Source of the DNA: Legionella drozanskii LLAP-1
GTDB lineage: Bacteria > Pseudomonadota > Gammaproteobacteria > Legionellales > Legionellaceae
Assembly (NCBI RefSeq): GCF_001467585.1
Contig: NZ_LNXY01000020.1
Location: 899,286 to 963,285 of the forward strand
DNA length: 64,000 nucleotides
Direction: 5' to 3'
Shown here: in pieces, positions 44,065-52,647 of the stretch
Numbering within the stretch: position 1 is the stretch's first letter
Layout of the letters: every line of letters starts with the position of its first letter
Notes under the pieces: generated by a model
What the model was told of the DNA's origin: nothing
Database searches by the model: none
The model's input: the letters and a program-made list of their open reading frames with translations, nothing else
Program-made: the position numbers and the translations under genes

Positions 44065-44433
44065 TTATTATTTTTTTATATCCGTTTTGATATATCTTTC
44101 AAGCTTTCAGCTAATAATATGCAAAAACCTGCTCCTTCTTTGTGATGCGCAAAAGTACCGATGCAATTAACTCATGAACTATTTCGTCCTAAAATATGCC
44201 TTTTTGATCAATTCTTCAAAACTAGACCTCGCTATTGCTCTTTAAAAAATCTTTTAGGAAGTTGAATTATAGAGGATTTTTTCTCACGATGACTTAATAT
44301 ATAGTAAGGTAGGCGTCCTCTAAACATACCATACGTACGTGATTCGTTTTTCCACCTAGAGAACAAGGAGATTCACGATCTTCTTCAGTAATACCTCTAA
44401 ACTCTTCCTCCTGTAGTTCGATATCCGCCTCTC
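44065..44433. other. Gap between XRE gene and membrane-protein pair
   Basis: 369 bases. On the minus strand, just after the stop at 44434, an open frame reads READIELQEEEFRGITEEDR and some 25 more residues to a TAA near 44290. It has no start codon and could be a relic. Nothing else was recognised; the region next to 44064 is AT-rich and may be the XRE promoter. Confidence 0.35.
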
Positions 44434-45033
44434 TTAAATATCTCTTATCTTGACATCCTCTAAAGTTCCAAGCCGAAAAAGCAGTTCTTCAAAAAACTCT
44501 TTACTAATTAAATTTTGTTTCTTGAGACTTTCAATTCCTTTTCTTATTTTAATGAAATTTTCCTGATCAAAATTAACTCGCTCGTTAAGAACAGCCACCT
44601 TAAACCTATCCCTCCATTTCGTTTGCTCAGAATTCTTTTTTTGATAAGAAAGACTAAAAGCAGGACTGTCGTTGTGATAATAAAAAGTAAGCCTACTCTT
44701 AGTTTCATTCAAATAATAAATAAGAGAACTCAAGAGAAAAATAGAGATGAACATTAAAGTCAATGGTATATTTATAATGGTTAAATAATCTGGGTATTTA
44801 AACAAGGTTATAAAAAACCCGCCAATAACAAGTACCTCTAAAGTCAAAAAAAATTGAGCTATTATTGATAAGCTTTTTCGGCTAACTTGAGACTCTGGAG
44901 AAAAGGACACCAGTGGTATAGTTTCTTTAACCAGGCTTAACAGCGTTTTTCTTTCTAATAAAAGCCTACCATTTTCTTCAAATGATACTTTCGTGTGGTA
45001 AAAGTAATATTTTCTTTCAGAGTAAGTCTTCAT
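44434..45033 (-). CDS. Two-helix membrane protein, unknown (second of a pair)
   Basis: 199 residues. A polar N-terminal domain of about 65 residues, two adjacent membrane helices (AQFFLTLEVLVIGGFFITLF and INIPLTLMFISIFLLSSLIYYL) and a charged C-terminal domain (EQTKWRDRFKVAVLNERVNF...) form the same layout as the gene upstream, three bases away. No known family was recognised. The pair may be distant duplicates working together. Confidence 0.5.
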   Translation of the reverse strand: MKTYSERKYYFYHTKVSFEENGRLLLERKTLLSLVKETIPLVSFSPESQVSRKSLSIIAQFFLTLEVLVIGGFFITLFKYPDYLTIINIPLTLMFISIFLLSSLIYYLNETKSRLTFYYHNDSPAFSLSYQKKNSEQTKWRDRFKVAVLNERVNFDQENFIKIRKGIESLKKQNLISKEFFEELLFRLGTLEDVKIRDI

Positions 45034-45036
45034 AAA

Positions 45037-45630
45037 TTAACTCGCAAAAGGGATCACGTTTGATTTCATTCTTGATTGATCTTGTTGGATATAAGCCTCT
45101 AATTGAGTCGATTCCGTAGGTGTTAACAAACCATACTTACAAAGCAAAAATAAAACCTGCTCGTTTGCCGGAGTGACTTGATGAATTCTACTCACGATTG
45201 CACGCAAAAATACTTCTGTTTTTTCTTTATCTTTTTTATCGATTGGAAGTGTAAAAGCCACTGTATTATCACGAAGAGAATAAAATCGATAAGCACATTT
45301 TTCTTGGTTATGACGATATAATCGATAGCTAGCTAACAGCAAAATAAAAGGAAAGAAAATAAACTGGATATGACCTGTAAAGTTAAATTGTGGGCTACCA
45401 TAAAACCATTGTGCACTACGGACTGTTAAACCAAACGCAATATATGCGAGGAATAAAAGAAAAATTGGGCTGTAAAAACCACCGTAACTGTATGATGGAT
45501 CAACCTCGTTAAGAGCGATGGAAAAATTATTTTTCCCCGCTTGGTCAATGCAACACAGTTCGGTTTTATTAAGAATATAAATTTTGGAACCGACTCTATA
45601 TTCTAAATGAAAGATTTCTGTAACACTCAT
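45037..45630 (-). CDS. Two-helix membrane protein, unknown (first of a pair)
   Basis: 197 residues: a beta-like N-terminal domain (EIFHLEYRVGSKIYILNKTE), two membrane helices (FYSPIFLLFLAYIAFGLTV and IQFIFFPFILLLASYRLY), then a soluble domain that ends with a helical segment (EQVLFLLCKYGLLTPTESTQLEAYI). Both members of the pair close with a LLxxxGLL/LISKEF-type helical hairpin. A TATAAT-like box lies upstream on the minus strand near 45665. Confidence 0.5.
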   Translation of the reverse strand: MSVTEIFHLEYRVGSKIYILNKTELCCIDQAGKNNFSIALNEVDPSYSYGGFYSPIFLLFLAYIAFGLTVRSAQWFYGSPQFNFTGHIQFIFFPFILLLASYRLYRHNQEKCAYRFYSLRDNTVAFTLPIDKKDKEKTEVFLRAIVSRIHQVTPANEQVLFLLCKYGLLTPTESTQLEAYIQQDQSRMKSNVIPFAS

Positions 45631-45760
45631 AAAGCATAAATATATAAAAATTTACCAAAAATTATACATGATTTGTAGAATTATGAAACAATGAATTAAT
45701 AGCCAGCCAACATGGATTAACTTTGAACAACAATAATTAACCAATCTTCTTCCTCTAAAA

Positions 45761-45916
45761 ATGAATTTTTACTTAATTTCTGAATTAAAACGTGGTGACC
45801 TCATTCTAATTAGGCATAACGGAAAACCTTATCATGTAGCCATCTATGCACCTAATCCTGAATATATTGGCGATGTAATCCATATTAGGTGGCCTGGCCC
45901 TACTCCATCCCCATAG
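45761..45916 (+). pseudogene. Small LRAT/NlpC-like frame, probable fragment
   Basis: 51 codons including LKRGDLILIRHNGKPYHVAIY and GDVIHIRWPGP. The pattern GDLI-x-H-V-A-I-Y-x-V-I-H is the first half of an LRAT or NlpC/P60-type Cys-His hydrolase fold; the cysteine-bearing half is absent. No ribosome-binding site is visible. It is probably a truncated gene, though a short product cannot be excluded. The rest of 45631-46006 shows nothing. Confidence 0.35.
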
Positions 45917-46006
45917 ACCACATCTTAATATGTTTACAGAACAAGTTCTGCAAAATAAGGAATAATGAAGAGCTTAACGTAAAGGTAAGCCCATTTTTCT
46001 AGGAAT

Positions 46007-49000
46007 CTAAAACGAAGCGTGTGTCTGTGAAATACAGGCTCCATTAGCTAATGGTTTATCGCTATTTGATTCTTTAGACGTAGCGAAAAAGTTTGGACAA
46101 TAACTATTTGTTACTATTAAAGAATTATCAGTGGGGGGCGCATTTTCTTTCTCAGTCGAATCAACCGTTTCACCCGAGCGCTTTTCAATAGCCCTCGTCT
46201 CTTTTTGAGCAAGCTTCTGTAACTCCTCGACCACATGGACATGTCCCATTATTTCAGCAATATCAAGGGGGAATATCTTGGTTTTCGAGTCAGGGTCTCC
46301 TGCCAGCTTCCGTTCCTTAAGTTTCTGAGTCAACCTTGACTCTATTTCTTTATCCTCATGAAGCTCTGTCATCAATGAATAAAACAGAGAGGCATTAAAT
46401 ATTGCAGGAATTTTAGCCTGATTGGGTCTTTTATCAATTAAGAATTTTATAATATCTAAAAATCCCTTGCTGGCAGCTAGGTACATTATTGTTGCACCAG
46501 TACTCATTGATGTATCAAGATCCACCTCCCAACGTTGAAACGCCACCAAGACTTCTAGTTGATCTTTTATGGTGGCATAATGAGCTGGGGTGTTGTTATT
46601 ATGGTCTGGAGCATCCAGCTTCTCTTTCCGGTCGTGAAGCAATTGCAAAACTGCCATGTTTCCGTCTCTAGCAGCTAGATGCGCTATTGTTGTTCCATCT
46701 TTAGCCTGTGTATCCAATTTTAGACCCAAGCTGTAAAATAACTCTAAAACCTCAGTTTTACTATTCAGAGCAGCTTGATGAATTGGTGGATGTCCGTCTT
46801 TATTAAGTATATCCATATTCAAACCCCATCCGTGGAATAACTTTAAGAGGGTTGTGTTTCCGTAGAAAGCGGCAGTGTGGATTGGGGTTGAGCCATTTTG
46901 ATTAGGTTTATCAAATTGAACTCCCCAATTCTTTAATAATCGAATGACCACCTCCTGTCCTTGGATAACAGCAATATTTGCAGGAATGGCTCCATTGACT
47001 CCTTTTTCAAAATCGACTCCCAAATCTTTAAGAATCATAAGGTCTTCGATTATTCCAGATCTTGCGACCATATACGCTACCGTATGCCCTTTATCATTGG
47101 TTTTATTTAAGTCACATCCTATTTTTTGAAGTTTACTTAGATTCCTACAAGAGCCCCAAAGTGCTTCAAGATGTGCAGCCGTGCAACCTTCACCCACCGG
47201 CCCCGTTGAATTCCTATCAATTATTCTCATGATTTTCTCTATGCCTTGTTTGACAGAAGACATTGTTGAAAGTGAATCGTAGGCCTTTTGATGAGCGTCA
47301 CTCTTATCTATATTTTGCTTTATACAGTTTAATAGTTTATCAAAGGGTATATTTAATAAGGTGTTGACATTATTTACAGCGAGGCTAACAAGGATCTTGA
47401 TTTTATCCTCTTCAATCAGCTTCTCAAGGAGAACAAAAGAATCTGTTGATGTTTGATATTTTGTTAATAGTAGAGAAACAACGTTGAGATTACGCAAGGA
47501 GACGGCAAACCGTTTCTCATTAAACTCATAATACAATTGAATGGCATTAGTTTCTTCTAAGGAGAGGGGAGCTGGTTTAGTAGTAACCGCTTGCACAGAT
47601 CGCGGGCGAGGTTGCTGCTCTTTTTTTGTTGGTGTTGCAGCGGCCTTCTTGCCTGGTCCTTTCTTTCCTGTTGTTGGGGTTGCAACGTTCTTGTTACCTC
47701 CTTTTTTACCCGCACTTTTTGTCTCATCTGTAGGATTAGAGTTAGTTTGATGCTGCGGCTGTATAGCCTGTTCAATTGCTGCGGCGACGGCTAGATTACC
47801 TGCTGCTTTTTGTTTTGCCGCTTCCTGTTGCCAATCCTCTTGATTGGCGAGTTTTAATCCTTCCTTTGAAGGGAGGCCCTTATCGGCAATGGGGCGTAAG
47901 TGTTTGAGTAGTATTTCGTTTTCTGGCGTGAATTTTTCAACGATGACTAAAGCATGCTTGGCACGGGTAAAAGCGGTGTAGATGCGATTTAATTCGCGAA
48001 TATAATGGTCATCACGATGTGCTGATTTTGCTTGATGGATAGGCTGCTTGGTCTCGCCTCGCTCATGGAGCCGTTGTTGCGCTTCTTTAAAGAGGGTTGG
48101 AGGGAATAGCCGATAAGCGACTACAAACTCTTTCTCTTGGCCTTTAATCTGCTCGGGGGTTAAAATAAGCTGAGTATTAAAATGTTTTTTTGCCTCTTCT
48201 TGTTGGCCTTCTAAAGTAACCACAACAAAATCAGACCCTAAGGGCTGTTCACGCATCCAAGTGCAAGCATCCAGCATGTTCATATCCAACAGATAAACAT
48301 GTCCCTGAGAATTTTCTGCATACAACGTTTTTTCTATCTTAGTTGGCTCATCGGGATCGGCAATACCTCCCACTAAGCGGTGTTTAAACGCAATGACTTC
48401 ATTGGCGGACGCTTGTACCTTGGGTGGGCAGCGATGCATCACCGTCAGCTCAATATGATTTTCCTGGGCTATATGGAGTTTCTTCAATATAAAAGAGCGA
48501 ATCGAGCGTTCATCGAATAACTGTTGGTGGCTATCCGTAAAATAAACAACGGCTCCTTTTTTGGCCGCGAGGCTCAAAGAGATGAGTTGTCCAGGCGAAA
48601 AATCTTGCGCCTCATCCACGGTGATTAAATCATAGTAATCTTTCAGCGCTAAGGGGCTAAATTCGGGGGCAAACTGATTTTCCTTCGCTAAATTTTTGAG
48701 ATAGTCGCTATAGACCTTATCAAGCCAGGAGCGCTCCTGTCGTTGTAGTTGTGATTGTTTCTTTCCTAAATCTAAATAGTCTTCCGGGGAATACCCTGAG
48801 CGAATACGGCATTCTTGATAAGCAGTTTTGCTATCGAGTTCGGGAGGAGGGGCTTCTCCTCGAGTGTGTGCCGCTTTTCTAGCTTTCTTGACATATTGTT
48901 TATACCAGCCAGTAAAGGTCTCGACACCAGCGGGCTCTAGGCCTCCTTGTTCAAGATGCTCTAATAACTGCTGATAAGTTTTAAACTCAAGCTGAACATC

Positions 49001-49822
49001 TTCTTTTTCCCTCGCTAGAGGTAAATTATCCCATGCTTCCTCCATCGATTTGACTAAAAATTCTGACTGAGTCACGTATAGAATTTTGATGGTTTTTTTC
49101 TTTTTGTTGTCAGCCTGGTCCAATTTTTCCGGGTTATTATCCTGTTGTGCTCGCTGCTGCATAGCGGTGATATAGGCGATTAATAGCGTGAAGGCACCAC
49201 AGCTTTTACCTGAACCCGCAACCCCACCAACGAGAGCAGGACCCGGCAATTTAATCTTCAAGATTTGCTGTTGAGTGGGGCTTAGTTCAATGAGATTCTC
49301 TTCGTAATACTCTAATACGCCCAACTCGCATTCATTATCATCCTCGAGAGTTAGACTGGCTAATCTTGCGCTTAGTTCAGCTGCTGAGCAAGGTTCGAAC
49401 GATGGCTCTTCGTCGAGACCATCAGGCGCTTCACTCTCTTTTTCTATCAACTCCTTAAAAACTTCTTTTTGGTTCTCTAGATAACGTTTTAGAAATCCTG
49501 GGCGCAGAAAGGGAGAGTTGTGATAATTGTGAGTGGGCAAATAATCCAGAATGACTGGATACTCTTCGCCATTAATTGTGATAAATGTAAACAGTAATCG
49601 TTTTTTCTTATTGATACGATAACTATAAATAGCTTCCACACCTTTTAACTTTTCTAAATCTGCCTCTGAAAAATCACCTTTTCTCAGGCGTTTTATCGTT
49701 TCAATGTGTTCTTTGATTAGCCGAGGATCACCTAAAACACCGCGGACATAATAAAATTTGGATTGGCTTCTGACAGGTAACTGGTTTGTTGGTTGTTTAT
49801 CTAACGGTTCTTTCTCTCTCAC
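46007..49822 (-). CDS. RelE-like / UvrD-type helicase / ankyrin fusion protein
   Basis: 1271 residues from a GTG at 49822. Residues 21-115 resemble a RelE/ParE toxin fold (KLKGVEAIYSYRINKKKRLLF, then the strand PVILDYLPTHNYH). About 180-640 is a superfamily 1 helicase: GGVAGSGKS (199-207), ITVDEAQD (400-407), QIKGQEKEFVV (about 558-568) and RIYTAFTRAKHAL (613-625). A Lys/Pro/Thr-rich linker (690-750) precedes an unrecognised helical segment and about eight ankyrin repeats (878-1135, e.g. GSTPIHTAAFYGNTTLLKLF). The tail is acidic then Ser/Asn-rich. It could be a secreted effector acting on nucleic acid, or a defence-like protein. The palindrome at 49908 lies upstream. Confidence 0.7.
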   Translation of the reverse strand: MREKEPLDKQPTNQLPVRSQSKFYYVRGVLGDPRLIKEHIETIKRLRKGDFSEADLEKLKGVEAIYSYRINKKKRLLFTFITINGEEYPVILDYLPTHNYHNSPFLRPGFLKRYLENQKEVFKELIEKESEAPDGLDEEPSFEPCSAAELSARLASLTLEDDNECELGVLEYYEENLIELSPTQQQILKIKLPGPALVGGVAGSGKSCGAFTLLIAYITAMQQRAQQDNNPEKLDQADNKKKKTIKILYVTQSEFLVKSMEEAWDNLPLAREKEDVQLEFKTYQQLLEHLEQGGLEPAGVETFTGWYKQYVKKARKAAHTRGEAPPPELDSKTAYQECRIRSGYSPEDYLDLGKKQSQLQRQERSWLDKVYSDYLKNLAKENQFAPEFSPLALKDYYDLITVDEAQDFSPGQLISLSLAAKKGAVVYFTDSHQQLFDERSIRSFILKKLHIAQENHIELTVMHRCPPKVQASANEVIAFKHRLVGGIADPDEPTKIEKTLYAENSQGHVYLLDMNMLDACTWMREQPLGSDFVVVTLEGQQEEAKKHFNTQLILTPEQIKGQEKEFVVAYRLFPPTLFKEAQQRLHERGETKQPIHQAKSAHRDDHYIRELNRIYTAFTRAKHALVIVEKFTPENEILLKHLRPIADKGLPSKEGLKLANQEDWQQEAAKQKAAGNLAVAAAIEQAIQPQHQTNSNPTDETKSAGKKGGNKNVATPTTGKKGPGKKAAATPTKKEQQPRPRSVQAVTTKPAPLSLEETNAIQLYYEFNEKRFAVSLRNLNVVSLLLTKYQTSTDSFVLLEKLIEEDKIKILVSLAVNNVNTLLNIPFDKLLNCIKQNIDKSDAHQKAYDSLSTMSSVKQGIEKIMRIIDRNSTGPVGEGCTAAHLEALWGSCRNLSKLQKIGCDLNKTNDKGHTVAYMVARSGIIEDLMILKDLGVDFEKGVNGAIPANIAVIQGQEVVIRLLKNWGVQFDKPNQNGSTPIHTAAFYGNTTLLKLFHGWGLNMDILNKDGHPPIHQAALNSKTEVLELFYSLGLKLDTQAKDGTTIAHLAARDGNMAVLQLLHDRKEKLDAPDHNNNTPAHYATIKDQLEVLVAFQRWEVDLDTSMSTGATIMYLAASKGFLDIIKFLIDKRPNQAKIPAIFNASLFYSLMTELHEDKEIESRLTQKLKERKLAGDPDSKTKIFPLDIAEIMGHVHVVEELQKLAQKETRAIEKRSGETVDSTEKENAPPTDNSLIVTNSYCPNFFATSKESNSDKPLANGACISQTHASF

Positions 49823-49907
49823 AACAGTGTGCCTCTATAACAAGCTAAATGGCTGCAATTTGGCCACAAAACAAGGTCGTATCAAAACGAATTATTTTCC
49901 GAGCCAC

Positions 49908-49922
49908 ATTCCATTTTGGAAT
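49908..49922. promoter_or_regulatory. Palindrome ATTCCATTTTGGAAT upstream of the helicase-ankyrin gene
   Basis: Identical to 28852-28866 and at a similar distance (85 against 77 bases) from the start codon. It lies between the divergent helicase-ankyrin gene and the gene at 50082. Confidence 0.4.
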
Positions 49923-50024
49923 TGATAATTGCAGCGTGTGGGTTAGGATTCGCCAAGCATTGGTACATTCAATCTCAAAACCATCAAGCCTCGTTATCTT
50001 GCTCTTGTAATATTAAAGCTTTCC

Positions 50025-50030
50025 TATAAT
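50025..50030 (+). promoter_or_regulatory. TATAAT box upstream of the small membrane protein
   Basis: A perfect -10 hexamer 51 bases before the ATG at 50082. No good -35 stands at 16-18 bases (TCTTGT at 50003-50008 is the nearest). Confidence 0.35.
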
Positions 50031-50081
50031 ATATGCGCTTTATTTTGAGTGTTAGACTCCAATTAATACAGATTGTTTTTT

Positions 50082-50420
50082 ATGCGAAAAAAGAATGAAC
50101 AAAATCATGCTCTTGCTCGTGCGGGCTTTGTAGGGACCCTTACAGGAGGATTCATAGGTACAAACGTTGGACTCCTTTTTACCGCTTTTTTGATTCGTAA
50201 CATGGAACAGTTTGATTCTAAGAAATTGCCCTCATTCCTATTACTTTGCTTATTATCAACTCCTACCTGTGGAATAGCGGGTGCAGCAGCAGGAGGAACA
50301 CTCAGTGTTGCTGCTACTGAAATGGGGAGAAGAACCCTCTCGTTTTTTCAAGAGCTGTTTAGCGATCAAGATCCAGAAGCTGCTGAGGTTACTAGCGATC
50401 ACAACCTTAGCTACCAATGA
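50082..50420 (+). CDS. Small two-helix, glycine-rich membrane protein, unknown
   Basis: 112 residues from the ATG at 50082. Two hydrophobic Gly/Ala-rich segments (AGFVGTLTGGFIGTNVGLLFTAFLI and FLLLCLLSTPTCGIAGAAAGGTLSVAA) resemble glycine-zipper membrane proteins. There is no clear ribosome-binding site. No family was recognised. Confidence 0.45.
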   Translation: MRKKNEQNHALARAGFVGTLTGGFIGTNVGLLFTAFLIRNMEQFDSKKLPSFLLLCLLSTPTCGIAGAAAGGTLSVAATEMGRRTLSFFQELFSDQDPEAAEVTSDHNLSYQ

Positions 50421-50640
50421 TGACAAATTACCTACAAAAGATCTCTCGGGGGTCTTAGTTGTTCAAGAAGAAATAGAAAAAGCAAGGACAGGTGGTGGTT
50501 GGCTCAAAGGAAGGTATAGGAAAAATCATAAAACAGGCCAATACCAATGCAGGAAACTTTATATTCTTCCAATAAATAATGAGTATTTGATAGGTTCCTG
50601 GTATTACTATAGGCCAGCTACTAAAAATTGTCCGGTGTAA
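50421..50640 (+). other. Open frame after the glycine-rich gene, possible frameshifted or relic coding sequence
   Basis: In the frame ending at the TAA at 50638-50640 the sequence reads EEIEKARTGGGWLKGRYRKN, then QYQCRKLYILPINNEYLIGS and a Tyr-rich end. It is protein-like in composition but has no good start codon of its own. It may be a decayed gene or a frameshifted tail of the preceding one. Confidence 0.25.
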
Positions 50641-50658
50641 ATTCATCATAAAGTACCT

Positions 50659-50678
50659 GTTAATAAATTCTTAATATA
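50659..50678 (+). promoter_or_regulatory. PmrA-box-like direct repeat with -10 element
   Basis: GTTAATAAATTCTTAATATA holds two TTAAT half-sites 11 bases apart, as in the Legionella/Coxiella PmrA consensus (cTTAATatT-N2-cTTAATatT). A TATACT -10 follows at 50686-50691, 10 bases after the second half-site. That geometry is the same as at 52035. Transcription would begin near 50698, so translation must start downstream, at the ATG at 50724. Confidence 0.6.
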
Positions 50679-50723
50679 AAAAATATATACTTTGTGTCAT
50701 TATTTGTCACGAATGGATCCCAG

Positions 50724-51989
50724 ATGTTTTTCTTAGATCAATTTTTTGGTCATACTAAAAAAAACAAATATAAACCAATAAAACCCCAAATTATTCGCAA
50801 GGTTCCCGATCTCTTTGAAGTAGTGAATGATTTTGAAGATATTGGATTCGCTGATGAGGAACACCGGAACGTTAGAAAATTTAAGCGAAATTCTGATGAT
50901 TCTTCTCAGCCAGAACTATTTTATTTTAAGCGTGCTGATGAAAAAGAAGTGGTTCTCGCAAACTACTATCGTTTGCTTTTAGGACCGGATCGAGCTCCTA
51001 AAACTACCCCAGTATATAAAATTGTAGAAGGTCAATACCAGTATGTTGGGTTGCTATCCAAAGAAATTGACGGCTTTAGGTCCACCTCTTCATTTTATAA
51101 GGAAAACAAGAAACGCTACGAAGAAGAGAAAGGGATTCAGTATCAAGAATGGGCTGAGATGGATTGTGCCGGTGTACTAGCTATTTCTATGGTGCTCGGT
51201 GAAAGCGATTTGAATGGGATCAATTGGGGAAAAAACTGCAACAACCAATTTGTCAGGATCGATTTTGGTCATTCAGGTAATTATGTTTTTCACAATATTA
51301 CCTCAAATGATTTATTAAACTTACCGATTGTTAGAGATTATCACCCCAGTCAGTGGCCCTATAAATGTTATCATCAATCAGATACAACATGGGATCCATA
51401 CGAACTCGCAGGAATCAATGAATTAGAACATTTCCGTAATCAAGAATGGAAATATTTATTGAAATCAATTTTGAACCAACAATTATTAAAAAATATCAAT
51501 CAAGCCTATGCCATTAGTGAGGATTGTTCTAAGCCCCTAGTTAAAAGACTTGTTGAGTTGAAAAAAACGCTTTTTAAAATTCCTGAATTTAAGGAATTTA
51601 TAAAAGAAAATTCTCAGGTAATTGATGAAATAGCAGCTGAGTTCGAAGCCTATAATGACAGCGTAGATGCTGATAATGGACCGCAAAATACCAAGGTCGA
51701 CATTGCTGCAATCAGAGAAAGACATGAGACAATTTTTAACGCTTGTCGTGATAATCAGACACTTGAAGAGGAAAAAGATCCTTTAACATCAAAAAAAGAA
51801 TTTAAACTGTTTAAAAAAGCTTATTTCAAACAATACAATAGTGAATTTTTTAAAAACCCATGGAGCACAATGAAATTAGCACTAGAGTCTGGTGAAAAAT
51901 ATACAACCATGGAGCAAGTTAGACAGTATGCACAAGAACATCAATCATCTAGGACTTACAAAGTATTACACTCTTCAATGCAAATATAA
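50724..51989 (+). CDS. Lipid-kinase-like effector candidate
   Basis: 421 residues from the ATG at 50724; the in-frame GTG at 50694 lies before the inferred transcription start. The layout is kinase-like. FYFKR (about 66-70) with an EVVLANYYRLLLG helix offers the ATP lysine. GESDLNGINWG (D162, N167) resembles the catalytic loop D-x-x-x-x-N, and VRIDFGHSGNY (D180-F-G) resembles the metal-binding DFG of PI3/PI4-kinase-like folds, where I-D-F-G-H is typical. A helical C-terminal half of about 200 residues follows. The upstream PmrA-like box and the lack of a signal peptide point to a Dot/Icm effector. Lipid or protein substrate cannot be decided. Confidence 0.6.
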   Translation: MFFLDQFFGHTKKNKYKPIKPQIIRKVPDLFEVVNDFEDIGFADEEHRNVRKFKRNSDDSSQPELFYFKRADEKEVVLANYYRLLLGPDRAPKTTPVYKIVEGQYQYVGLLSKEIDGFRSTSSFYKENKKRYEEEKGIQYQEWAEMDCAGVLAISMVLGESDLNGINWGKNCNNQFVRIDFGHSGNYVFHNITSNDLLNLPIVRDYHPSQWPYKCYHQSDTTWDPYELAGINELEHFRNQEWKYLLKSILNQQLLKNINQAYAISEDCSKPLVKRLVELKKTLFKIPEFKEFIKENSQVIDEIAAEFEAYNDSVDADNGPQNTKVDIAAIRERHETIFNACRDNQTLEEEKDPLTSKKEFKLFKKAYFKQYNSEFFKNPWSTMKLALESGEKYTTMEQVRQYAQEHQSSRTYKVLHSSMQI

Positions 51990-52034
51990 GGCTAAATTTA
52001 AGTTGTAAGCATGTCTCATCCTCGAAACTGAGTT

Positions 52035-52054
52035 CTTAATATTTCCTTAATCTA
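52035..52054 (+). promoter_or_regulatory. PmrA-box-like direct repeat with -10 element
   Basis: CTTAATATTTCCTTAATCTA is an almost perfect match to cTTAATatT-N2-cTTAATatT. TAGAAT at 52062-52067 lies 10 bases after the second TTAAT. The expected transcript begins near 52074, 20 bases before the ATG at 52095. Confidence 0.7.
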
Positions 52055-52094
52055 AGTCCATTAGAATCGCTCTCTTTTTAATAATGAGAACCCT

Positions 52095-52460
52095 ATGAGC
52101 AAATTAACAAAAAATAATAGAGAAAACTTTATTGCCGCGGGATTGTCCCGTTCTTTAAATGGAAATCAATTAATAACGGCAGAGAAATCTAATTTTACAG
52201 CTGACAATGGTTTTACCTCTGAAGCCGCTGCGTTAGCATCCGATTTATCTAGCGCTTGCAATAAGCTAAATGAGCTTAGACGTGGCGGAAAGAAAATGCC
52301 CAAAATTATAGGCCTTTTAGAGACTAAAATTAAAGAAGCCTCAGAAAAACTGGAAGCTCTAGGTTATTCTGTAGAGAATATTGGCGAGGGAAGATATTCC
52401 ATCATCCCACAAGACCAGAATGATAATCAGCTGGTAGTAAGTGGAACTTTTAGACAGTAA
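52095..52460 (+). CDS. Orphan small protein, PmrA-type promoter, candidate effector
   Basis: 121 residues. The N-terminal 45 residues are polar. About 45-90 is helical (EAAALASDLSSACNKLNELRRGG, then IIGLLETKIKEASEKLEALG), and a short strand-rich end follows (YSVENIGEGRYSIIP). No family was recognised. The strong PmrA-like box upstream and its place beside the kinase-like gene, which has the same box, suggest a co-regulated secreted protein. Confidence 0.55.
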   Translation: MSKLTKNNRENFIAAGLSRSLNGNQLITAEKSNFTADNGFTSEAAALASDLSSACNKLNELRRGGKKMPKIIGLLETKIKEASEKLEALGYSVENIGEGRYSIIPQDQNDNQLVVSGTFRQ

Positions 52461-52580
52461 AAAGATACATCGGTCTTGCGCTTCTGTCCTTGTGCTGAGG
52501 CGCTTGCAAAAAAATTAAAGCGCTTTGTTTTTCCAAAATCGTCAAGCTAAACATCTAAAACCATTCAATCTGTGCAATTA

Positions 52581-52609
52581 TTGACAAATAAGTTGCTTTT
52601 TTTTATAAT
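52581..52609 (+). promoter_or_regulatory. Consensus sigma-70 promoter of the phytochelatin-synthase gene
   Basis: TTGACA (52581-52586) and TATAAT (52604-52609) with 17 bases between: both hexamers perfect. Transcription should begin about 32 bases before the TTG start at 52648. Confidence 0.8.
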
Positions 52610-52647
52610 ATTTGCCTCTTATTTTCTGAAATTAAGGTTGTATCAGC

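Noticed and set aside
50694..50723. GTG start for the kinase-like gene
   Set aside because: It falls before the transcription start implied by the PmrA-like box and -10; the ATG at 50724 is preferred.
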